Below are positions 18,499 through 26,294 of a DNA stretch of 26,294 nt, in pieces. The first letter of the stretch is position 1; each line of letters begins with the position of its first letter. The position numbers were made by a program, and so were the translations under genes. This DNA is from Priapulus caudatus (lineage: Eukaryota; Priapulida; Priapulimorpha; Priapulimorphida; Priapulidae), in the NCBI RefSeq assembly GCF_000485595.1, contig NW_014577088.1, forward strand, positions 873,740 to 900,033, given 5' to 3'. The notes beneath the pieces are model-generated. The model was given only the letters and a program-made list of their open reading frames with translations, had not been told where the DNA came from and made no database searches.

Positions 18499-18805
18499 TG
18501 AAATCGTTTCCTCGTATACACCCGCAATCCGGATATACAGACTAAAAACGTACGATTACGATTGTCCATTAGTCTGCCAGCAAACTGAATGCTATTAACC
18601 GCCTAAATTGAAACAACAGGTAGCTACCTAACGAGCCACACCGCTCGCGGAACGAGCAAGTGCGCCAAGAAGCTGCCTTGTTTCAATTTAAGGCGTGGTT
18701 TATAATTTCATTTTGCTGCGGCCGACATAATGGGAAAATCGTTGTTGTACGGTTTTAGTCTGTATCTCGGATTGCCGGGTGTTATACGAGTGAAAACGAT
18801 TTCGC
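18499..18805. mobile_element. Fold-back element between the two satellite blocks
   Basis: The left arm 18499-18616 (GAAATCGTTT, CTCGTATA, GCAATCCG, ATACAGACTAAAA, TAAATTGAAACAA) is mirrored by 18678-18805 (TTGTTTCAATTTA, TTTTAGTCTGTAT, CGGATTGC, TATACGAG, AAACGATTTC), with scattered indels concentrated in the left arm. The roughly 60-bp centre contains AGGTAGCTACCT and GCTCGCGGAACGAGC. Long arms with no gene fit a fold-back or MITE-type element. No target duplication is evident. Confidence 0.75.
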
Positions 18806-18869
18806 ACGAGCTAGCGAATGTACTGTGTACGATTTTGAGCTCAAGTTAGCTTGAGTTACCGGTACGGGG

Positions 18870-20690
18870 GCAATTGCGGTACATTGACGCACGCACGGCC
18901 GTACATTCCTCCCTTACGAATGCACGGCAACGCACGTCGGCAACACATCACGCTATACGAATGCCACGCGGTGCACGTACGGCACACATTTAACCGCTAC
19001 GAATGGGTACACGGCGCACGGCACGGACATGACATCACGTCTACGAAATGCGGTACACGGCGCACACGTACGGCATACATTACGCCTCTACGAATGCCAC
19101 GACGGCGCACGCACGGCAACACATCACGCTACGAATCCACGCGCGTCGCACGTACGGCACGCACATTACCGCTGACGAACTGCGTAACACGGACGCCACG
19201 TACGGCATACATCACGCTACGAATGCACGCGGGCCGCACGCACGGGCACACCATCGACCTACGAATGCACGCGGGCGCACGCACGGCACACATTACGCTA
19301 CGAATGCACGCGGCGCACGCACGGCACACATCACGCCTACAATGCACGCGTGCACGTACGGCACACATACCGCTACGAATGCGGTACGCGGCGCACGCAA
19401 CGGCTAGCATCACGCTACGGAAGCGTAACGCCGACGTACGACTGTACAAGCACGCGGCGCACTGCACGCTAGCCATACACGCTACGAATGCACGCGGCGC
19501 ACGCACGGCACACATCACCGCTACGAATGCACGCGGCGCACCGCACCGAGCACACATTCACCGCTACGAATGGCCACGCGGCGCACCGCACGGCACAAAC
19601 ATTACCGCCTACAATGCACGCGCGCACGCACGGCAACAATTCACCGCTTACGAATGCACGCGGCGCACGCACGGCCACACATCACCGCCTACGAATGCAC
19701 GCGGCGCACGCACGGCGCACATCTAACGCCTACGAATGCACGCGGCGCACGACGGCACCATTACCGCCTACGAATGCACGCGGCGCACGCACGGCCACTA
19801 GCTACGAATCACCGGCGCACGTGCACGGAACATCCGCCTTCAATGCGTAGCACGCGCACGTACGCAACACATTTACCGCTACGAATGCTGGCTTACACGG
19901 CGGCACGGTACGGCACACATCTACCGCCCATACGAATGCGGTACACGGCCGCACGATACGGCACAACACACCGCCTACAATGCGGTACACGCGCAACGTA
20001 CGGCACACATTCACGACCGTACGAATGCGGTACACGGCGCACGTACGGCACACATTACCGCTACGAATGCAGCCGCGACGCCACGTACGACACAACATTA
20101 CCGATACGAATGCACGCGATGCACGTACGGGACACACATCACCGCTACGAATGCACGCGACGCAGCGTACGGCACACACTTACCGATACGAATGCACGAC
20201 GGGCGCACGTACGGCACACATCACCGCTCACGAATGCACGCGGCGCACGTACGGCACACATCACGCGCTACGAATGCACGCCGGCGCACGTACTCGGCAC
20301 ACATTACCGCTACGAATGCACGCGACGCACGCTACGGCACACAAAAACATTACCGCTACGAAGCACGCGGCGCACGCACGGCACACATTACCGATACGAA
20401 TGCACGCGCATGCACGTACGGCACACATCACCGCCTACGTAATGCACGCGACGCACGTACGGCACACATTACCGTCTACGAATGCAGCGCGACGCACGCA
20501 CGGCACACATTACCGCCTACGAATGCACGCGGCGCACGCACGGCACACATCACCGCCCCTCTACAAATGCTCGCCGCGCCACGTACGGCCACACATTACG
20601 CCCTACGAATGCGGGACAACGCGGCGCACGTACGGCACACATCACCGCTACGAATGCGGTACACGGCGCACGCCGTCTGTACCGCCGCAT
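18870..20690 (+). repeat. 39/42-bp satellite, long degraded block (about 45 units)
   Basis: Same unit and orientation as the first part of 17763-18318, for about 1.8 kb, but almost every unit has one or more single-base insertions or deletions (CGCTATACGAATGCC, GCCTACAATGC, CGGCAACACATC). Substitutions are few relative to indels, a pattern more like uncorrected long reads than age. Frames of 290, 291 and 279 codons across it are periodicity artefacts. Confidence 0.93.
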
Positions 20691-21010
20691 CTCTGCATGC
20701 GTCGTGATTACACGGTGCTGCTGCTGCTAGGCGACGCGACAATGGCAGTAACTAACCAGAAGATACGAGGCGCCGCGCCCGCGTCTCCGGCATCCGAGCG
20801 TAAACTACGCGTTCGTTAATGCGGCGCTTCATCAGCGCCGAGACGACGTGCCTCCCCCTCCGCGTGACAGTTTTTACACGTGTACGCAGAATGCACGTCC
20901 GTCATTATGAGGGCGAGCCTTACTATCACACGCACATCCGACTCGTTGCGGTCCTACGCTATAGTGCTATTATATCCCTATATCACTACAATGCTATAGT
21001 GCTATAGTGT
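20691..21010. other. No gene; CTATAGTG-type short repeats at the end
   Basis: 20971-21010 repeats GCTATAGTGCTATAGTG-like octamers leading into a TA tract at about 21011-21028. The rest shows nothing recognisable. Confidence 0.5.
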
Positions 21011-21025
21011 TATATATATATATAT

Positions 21026-21039
21026 ATACCGCTACGAAT
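21026..21039 (+). repeat. Isolated 14-bp satellite fragment
   Basis: TACCGCTACGAATT is the core of the 39-bp satellite unit, found alone within TA-rich DNA about 340 bp beyond the array. It may be a stray piece of the array; it is too short to prove that. Confidence 0.45.
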
Positions 21040-21065
21040 TATAATATATAATATTCGGTGCTTTA

Positions 21066-21135
21066 GTGTTATCAGGGGTTAATAATGACAAATTGTCATT
21101 ATTAATCACTTGTCATTATTAACCCCTGGTGTTAT
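21066..21135. mobile_element. 56-bp palindromic element (21073-21128) with 7-bp flanking repeats
   Basis: CAGGGGTTAATAATGACAA (21073-21091) is exactly mirrored by TTGTCATTATTAACCCCTG (21110-21128), enclosing 18 nt that contain another TTGTCATTATTAA copy, so two hairpins compete. GTGTTAT abuts both ends (21066-21072 and 21129-21135). GTGTTAT also occurs at about 21007 in local repeats, so the flanks could be coincidental. The arm resembles the terminus of the MITE at 21159. Confidence 0.55.
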
Positions 21136-21158
21136 AATATATATATATATATATATAA

Positions 21159-21501
21159 CAGGGGTAGAAATGAACTTTTGAACAAGAGAGTTCAACGGAC
21201 TCTCTACCCTCAAAAAGAGGGAGTCCGCAGTCTGAGGTTCAAAATTAAAGATATTAACAATAACGCATGTGCTAATTTCTAAGATTCATGCAGTTGCACG
21301 TCTGCCAAATTTTCTTTGGACATTAGCAGAAAAAATACAGTACTTAATTCAGCGAGGCCGTGCTTCGGAACAAACTATAGTTAGTATGGCAGAATTTTCA
21401 GGGAGTCACAGTGACACGGACTCCTGCATATGTCAAATCAGGGAGCCCGACAGTAAATCAGGGAGTATTTGACTCCAGACTCCCGTTAATTTCGCACCCT
21501 G
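21159..21501. mobile_element. hAT-like MITE inserted in a TA tract
   Basis: CAGGGGTAGAAATGAAC at the left and the inverse of CAGGGTGCGAAATTAAC at the right agree at 13 of 17 positions. TA repeats flank both ends (21151-21158 and from 21502), so a duplication of TATATATA-like DNA is plausible but not provable. The interior has GGACT, CCCTC, GAGGG, AGTCC hairpin segments near 21200 and three TCAGGGAG motifs near 21398-21465. The 67-codon frame inside has no recognised domain. Confidence 0.65.
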
Positions 21502-21512
21502 TATATATATAT

Positions 21513-21554
21513 CAGGAGTAGATAATAGAAGACTTCTTCTATTATCTACTCCTG
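21513..21554. mobile_element. 42-bp perfect palindrome, possible minimal element
   Basis: CAGGAGTAGATAATAGAAGA, CT, then the exact inverse TCTTCTATTATCTACTCCTG. Flanking ATATAT extends the symmetry to 26-bp arms. It lies 11 bp beyond the MITE at 21159-21501 within the same TA tract. Arm sequence and layout match the palindrome at 13483. Confidence 0.6.
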
Positions 21555-21562
21555 ATATATGT

Positions 21563-22213
21563 ATACATATAGTATTATATTGCTGCGCTATAGTGACGTC
21601 AACATCAAACTACACGGCACTACGTGGCATCCACATCTACGTTTGACACCGTTAGTATTTTTTTTTTGCGAAAACGGATTCCGCGATGTGCACGTTCGTA
21701 TGTCAGCACCTACTCGTGGCATCTATCATTTGATTAAAGTAGGACTCAATACAGCCGGGCACAGCAGTCATCATGATAGACTAGTCGTTATGAACACATA
21801 CATGCGTCAGTGTGTTCTGCACACCCGTCGGATATGCCCTCAATTCATCGTAAAACCCAATGCTATTGGGCACAGTGTATAGGTGAAAGATTGTAATATA
21901 GACGGTTTCACGGCTGAAACATCCACTAACCATCATTATTAGTTTTATCCCCCCACCCACCACACCCCTCATAACTTTTAGACATGTAACCTAAAAATGC
22001 CAATCGGTGGAAGTGGTTTCAGATGGCGTTCAAACAGCGTAACCTTCTACCACCACAACTCTACGATAACAATTATGTTTAAGAATTAATGCCATAGTAG
22101 GCGATTGTGAAATATTAATTTCATTCAATTTAATTTAAATGTTAATGCTCCTAGTATTGAGCCTTTGATTTCATACTATATGGCCAAATACCCTTGGTAG
22201 GGCTGACGTTATA
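21563..22213. other. No gene recognised
   Basis: A 107-codon frame at 21559-21882 has no motif I recognise and begins in palindrome-adjacent repeat DNA. A run of ten T lies at about 21659-21668 and a CCCCACCC-type patch at 21951-21968. Nothing else stands out. Confidence 0.5.
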
Positions 22214-22471
22214 GAGAGGGAGAAACAGAGAGATAGAGGCGAATGGTAAGTAGAGCGAGGGAGCGGGAGCGGGAGAGAGAGAGAGAGAGAGAGAGATGAG
22301 GAGTAGAGCTGAGAGATGAGCCAGTGAATGAGAGAGAGGGAGGGAGGGAGGGAGAGAGAGAGATAGAGAGAGAGGGAGGGGAGCGCGAGAGAGAGAGAGA
22401 AAGAGAAGGGGGAGGGGATGATGGTGAGGAGGAGGAGGAGGAGGAGGAGGAGGAGGAGGAGGAGGAAGAGG
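22214..22471. repeat. Polypurine tract: (GA)n, (GGGA)n and (GGA)n
   Basis: Over 250 bp of almost pure G and A on the plus strand, with (GA)n at about 22275-22295, GGGA runs near 22340 and a (GAG)n block at 22426-22465. Mirror-symmetric polypurine DNA can form intramolecular triplexes. The minus-strand frame of leucine and serine is composition only. Confidence 0.95.
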
Positions 22472-23910
22472 ATTGCAGCAGATGTCACTAGTATCGCCTC
22501 TACAAAATACGCCTATTTAGATGTGATAACAGGCTGAAAAGGCTAGAATCAATACCGTGTTTGAATACAAGTTACAGCAATACCACAGTAAATAGCTACA
22601 AACTGATTTCGATAAGAAAGGTAGGGAAATAGCTCAAGAATATGTACAGTACATATTTGTTTTTTACGTCATATTTGAAGTGGGAAATCGGTGAAAAACG
22701 AGGTAAAAACACGAAAGCATATACAAGATGAGAACGCAGTGGCTATATGTAATGTATAGGTGGCGCTACATGCCGGGTGCAAATTGCAATAAATCACATC
22801 GCACCGCCTCTTCGTCCAGGGAAAAAAGATGGAGGGCCTCAGGGAGATGCACGTCTTTACAGCTATACATCTCTGTTTTAGTCACACTCAATTTACACCC
22901 GGTTTGGATGGCTGTAAAACACGTTGCCGATAATGGAAATTCAACCCCCGGAGAACCCCTCGCGTGTCGCTAGCTTCTAGATGATGAAATAACTGAATAA
23001 TTGAAGCTAACACGTGTACACCATCAACCAGATCAACACTCATCCACTTACAAAGGACAAAGGTTGCCTGCAGCTCCGACGCATAAACTCAAAATAAAAT
23101 GGATTGCAGTTCAAAAACCGCCACAACGACGCGTGCGTTTACAGCGTATTTCCACTAATCGGAATTTCGCGGGCGTTAATTCGAGGCGTTTCGCAGCTCG
23201 CCTCATGATTACCAACTCGGCCAAATTGGATCATGCAATTTCCAAATGAAATAAACGACAGAACTCTCTCATTCTAATGGGAAATAGTTAGTGCTGAGTG
23301 GACTGCCTATTCTGGGACGTAAAGGGGAATCGTTCTGCTCAATTTTGGTGCGCTTGGTACAACAGGAAGACACTAGCGTTCCATAGCAGCTAATATCGCC
23401 TATCAACGTAGGTTATTCCATGTCGATGAGCTATCCGATCTGTGTGCAATCAATGCACTCATGCAGACGTCGCTGAACCAATCTAGTAACAAACAACGGT
23501 TAAGAAGTAGACGCTGTTGTTTCTGTGTTAATGAGATATAAATAGCAAAATCATTAAAGAGCCGGGCCAGAGAGACCTGTACCCATACCGACCCCGGGCC
23601 TGAAGGCCTGAGAGGCATCCTTGAGCATTATCTTTGTGTGAGGGACCTCTGTCCTCAAGTTAGCAGTTGTCTGGTAAAACGCCACGCCTCGTAGACTGAC
23701 TCTGCAAGTCGTTGAAATACGGAGGAATTTTTTTTCGGGTGGATGATCGAGCCAGGTTAGCTCGCCGCGATCGGACAGCCAATACTGTAGTACGTACCGG
23801 ACACGAAAATGTTAGCGTATAGAAGTCTGCTGCGGTTGAAGAGTCAACTAATGCCAGTATTTTAAAGTTAAATCCTTCCCGAGCCTTCATACGCATAGCG
23901 CATAGCTACA
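22472..23910. other. About 1.4 kb without a recognised feature
   Basis: Frames of 70-82 codons (22728-22973, 23001-23249, 23403-23618, 23660-23896) have no known motifs. Isolated host exons cannot be excluded. Confidence 0.5.
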
Positions 23911-23914
23911 TGAC

Positions 23915-24170
23915 GCATAAGGCGGTGCCTATCTCCGTTTCAGTAACCCTGAGGCCCCGCAGCTGCTTTCACAGTAAATGCTACAGTAGGGGGTCAGTCC
24001 ACTGGTAGCACTGCGAGTTAACTTGCCACACGCTATCTCTATTTGCTGAATGCTAAGCAGAGAAGCCGTGTGTACCATTTTTCAAGTCTTTGGTATGACC
24101 CGGACGGGAGTTGAACCCCCGACCTTCCACATACGAGGCGAGCACTCAACCATTGAGCTACCGCAGTGGT
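23915..24170 (-). mobile_element. tRNA-derived SINE, Meta-SINE/V-SINE-like
   Basis: On the minus strand the head (about 24165-24096) has an A box GTAGCTCAATGGTTGAG and a B box GGGGGTTCAACTCCCG, then CCGGGTCATACCAAAGACTT and AAAAATGGTAC. That tRNA-to-body junction resembles SINEs I recall from bivalves and other invertebrates. The body continues with GCTTAGCATTCAGCAAATAG and a CCTCAGGGTTACTGAAACGG segment toward 23935. No 3' tail or target duplication was identified, so the 23915 border is approximate and the family name is from memory. Confidence 0.7.
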
Positions 24171-24174
24171 GATG

Positions 24175-24650
24175 TTTAGTTTGGCGCAAGTTTTAAAGTC
24201 TGCCAGAAATCAGCGGCTAAAATAGTAAATGAAACGAGTTCACTTTATGGAGGAAAGTTGGGCAAATTTGTCAGTTACGTGCATCTTTCAATCAAGTAAT
24301 GTTAGTCTTTGAGGATCGGTCACACACAATTTGTATGCGAATACACAATATTGTTCATGTGAAGGTTAGGTTAGTTCAGAGTAGTCAGTGGCTTTGTAGG
24401 TTAATGCAGCGAGGTCATTCTAGGAGGGTTAACCCATTGGGGTCAGTCAGACAGGGTCAGGTAACACTCGTCAAACAGCGCGCCATTACTCACAGTAAAC
24501 CATCGAAGTAATCGCTTGTGTCAGCATTTATCATTCAATCAGGTGGACGTTAGATGCCGCATGGCTTCGCGCTGTCAGCTCTGACCGACTGCATCCATAA
24601 TTGAACTGAGAAGCCGCCTCGGCTGTTTGCGGTCGATGTCGCTCGCCGCA
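24175..24650. other. No feature recognised
   Basis: The 70-codon frame at 24299-24511 has no motif. GTTAGGTTAG at 24365-24374 is too short to be meaningful. Confidence 0.5.
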
Positions 24651-24718
24651 ATGTACACACCCATGCACGTACACACACGCGCATGCACGCGCGCACGCAC
24701 GCACAAAAACGCACGCGC
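24651..24718. repeat. (CA/CGCA)n microsatellite
   Basis: ACACACCCATGCACGTACAC followed by CGCGCATGCACGCGCGCACG and ACGCAC units: interrupted alternating purine-pyrimidine DNA. Confidence 0.85.
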
Positions 24719-25090
24719 ATATATATCACGAGTATATATACCGCATGATTTACTGTGTTTTTACTGTTTTCCTCATTAAATTCTGGCGTATCTCGTCCTG
24801 GCTTATTCTATGCATTTGTAATCTGCCTTGTTTATACTGTCATGTATAGGTTTGTATTACTCGATATTTGCACATAATATGAATTTAGAGATATTTGCCG
24901 AGGGGTGATATTGCGCCCCATTCCTCATATACAAAGGAAAATCGTGCGAGACAAGGCAAGTGAAGGTCATCCAGTAGCAGAAACGGGCAGTGACTCAGTA
25001 GTTGTCTTAAAATTAATACTTATTAATTTATATCGAAATGTAATGAAAGATCGATAAAAACGTGCTAGACATGCGTGGGTTCCTGCGCGC
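24719..25090. other. No feature recognised
   Basis: AT-rich DNA without repeats or credible frames. Confidence 0.5.
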
Positions 25091-25095
25091 GTCCG

Positions 25096-25150
25096 AGGAG
25101 TGTGCGTGCGTTCGTGCGTGTGTACGTGCGTTCGTGCGTGTGTGCATGTG
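25096..25150. repeat. (GTGC/TTCG)n microsatellite
   Basis: GTGTGCGTGCGTTCGTGCGT recurs with small changes (GTGTACGTGCGTTCGTGCGT), giving about 2.5 copies of a 22-bp pattern. The 107-codon frame starting at 25075 crosses it and is not supported as a gene. Confidence 0.85.
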
Positions 25151-26234
25151 TATTCTCATCAAAGGTGAAACTTAAAGTTAAACTCAGAGAAAAACTATCG
25201 CGAACGAATTATCGGTATACATGTATCTACAAAATGCGTAGGCTATTTGATGTTGTAATGATCCTACAAGGCCACTCACGCATTGATTCTTGGAATGCAC
25301 TGTTGCATTGTGCATTTCATACACATTATACATTAGTAATTAAGAATCTACATGCATGTCACATATCATGGAAGCACTATGAGTGTGCAGGAAATTAAAT
25401 ATTTGTTATCGACACTATTAGCCCACGCGCGGGATTGGTGATACCAAACAACAACAACAACTGAAGATTCTAGAACATTAGAACTAGACGAGTCTATTAC
25501 CAAATATCTACATCCGCACCGTATTATTCAGCATCTGTGCTGCTGGCACTTATACTCCCATTGCCTTCATCCATCCAGTACCTAATTGAGTTATCAGGAG
25601 CGCATGATGATAGCTGGCTAGCACTCACATGCATGCACACACTTCTAATCGCACGGTGAATGACGTGATCGGTGGTGACACGTCTGTCACGCGCCGCTCA
25701 GATACGCGGATATGCTTGCAGCTTGCCCATCCCATAATACCTCCCCCGAATGAATGATTTCCGCACGGGTAGAAATGCGTTTATTGTAGTAAAACTGTAA
25801 AACGAAATCGGCGGTCGGCGGTCGGCGCGTGTACACACAGCATTAAATATTTTACCGAGATTAAACCGAAGAATGTTTTCAGGAAGTGTAATGAAAGGTG
25901 AAATGATAGTTTAACTATACACGTATATTTAGCGCGGCTGTTGATTATATAAAATATAGCTTAATTTAACAGCAGGAAGAAGTCGACGCCATTATGTCGA
26001 ATACTTGGGTCAGCAGACGCATTTAGCTGTGCAGAGGGCAAATGATTTATATAAAGCGACAACGAATGTTTAATTTTACTGCAGTAATAAGTTTTATTTG
26101 CAGAGGTATAAGCGAATGAATCTAACAGACTACGGCTGGTCGGGTTCTAGCTCTAATGCAGTGAAAACCTTTTAGTGGATATAAAGAAGGTTTTGGCTTC
26201 ACAGGCTACCACACGCGCGGCACCTACAGCATAC
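25151..26234. other. About 1.1 kb without a recognised feature
   Basis: No repeat pair, RNA-like fold or conserved protein seen. A short AAC run (CAACAACAACAACTG) lies at about 25449-25463 and a doubled GGCGGTC at about 25810-25824. Confidence 0.5.
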
Positions 26235-26235
26235 A

Positions 26236-26248
26236 ACGCACGCACGAA

Positions 26249-26292
<44 letters not shown>

Positions 26293-26294
26293 CG
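26236..26294. repeat. (CGCA)n microsatellite at the window edge
   Basis: Near-perfect ACGC units running off the end, complementary in composition to the TGCG tract that opens the window. Confidence 0.97.

Noticed and set aside
17763-20690. CRISPR-like array of about 40-bp repeats
   Set aside because: The units are contiguous with no unique spacers, orientation switches occur, and the surroundings are animal-like DNA.
17664-20819. Open frames of 120-291 codons on both strands encoding 13-14 residue repeats such as YECTRRTYGTH
   Set aside because: They follow from a satellite period of 39/42 bp, both multiples of three. They are open on both strands, and the units carry random indels.
22171-22488. 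105-codon leucine/serine-rich minus-strand frame resembling a membrane protein
   Set aside because: Translation of the polypurine tract's complement (CTC, TCT, CCT codons).

Overview
The window looks like nuclear DNA from an invertebrate animal, most likely marine; I cannot place it to phylum. Reasons are a tRNA-headed SINE of the style seen in molluscs and other lophotrochozoans, several hAT-like MITEs, a transposon gene of a family I recall as abundant in marine invertebrates, many microsatellites, and no ordinary host gene. Both ends lie inside CG-alternating microsatellites and there are two single Ns (17762, 18319), so this may be a whole short contig bounded by repeats.

Layout. 1-2035: three successive units of a tRNA-derived SINE-like head, an AT-rich body and a GGGAT/GATGG minisatellite, with a 144-bp TAGA tract. 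2418-2610: a complete hAT-like MITE with an 8-bp target duplication. 5210-5819: another terminal-inverted-repeat element with a 5-bp duplication. 7113-7790: a roughly 146-bp tandem repeat rich in AGGTCA hexamers; a second piece lies at 12578-12763. 7809-10347: a DNA transposon derivative with about 290-bp inverted repeats around the only credible protein gene (8101-9942, 613 residues). 10348-17260: unassigned DNA with dispersed repeat pairs, a tRNA-Val-like SINE head, Z-DNA-prone tracts and short inverted-repeat elements. 17763-20690: two blocks of a 39/42-bp satellite, one clean and containing a perfect 137-bp inverted repeat, the other full of scattered indels, separated by a fold-back element. 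21000-21560: a cluster of very small palindromic elements and a hAT-like MITE in TA-rich DNA. 22214-22471: a polypurine tract. 23915-24170: a tRNA-headed SINE on the minus strand. The remainder shows no feature I can support.

The 613-residue gene joins an N-terminal family region directly to a C-terminal PIN/XPG-like nuclease region and a cysteine-rich tail. Compared with the family as I remember it, it lacks a large central segment, two acidic nuclease positions and one tail cysteine, yet stays open. It is probably an internally deleted transposon copy; domestication is the more interesting alternative.

The least ordinary pattern is a set of 38-56 bp near-perfect palindromes (13483-13520, 21073-21128, 21513-21554) with related CARGRGT-type arms, apparently flanked by short target duplications and resembling the ends of the neighbouring hAT-like MITE. 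They may be transposons reduced to little more than two terminal repeats.
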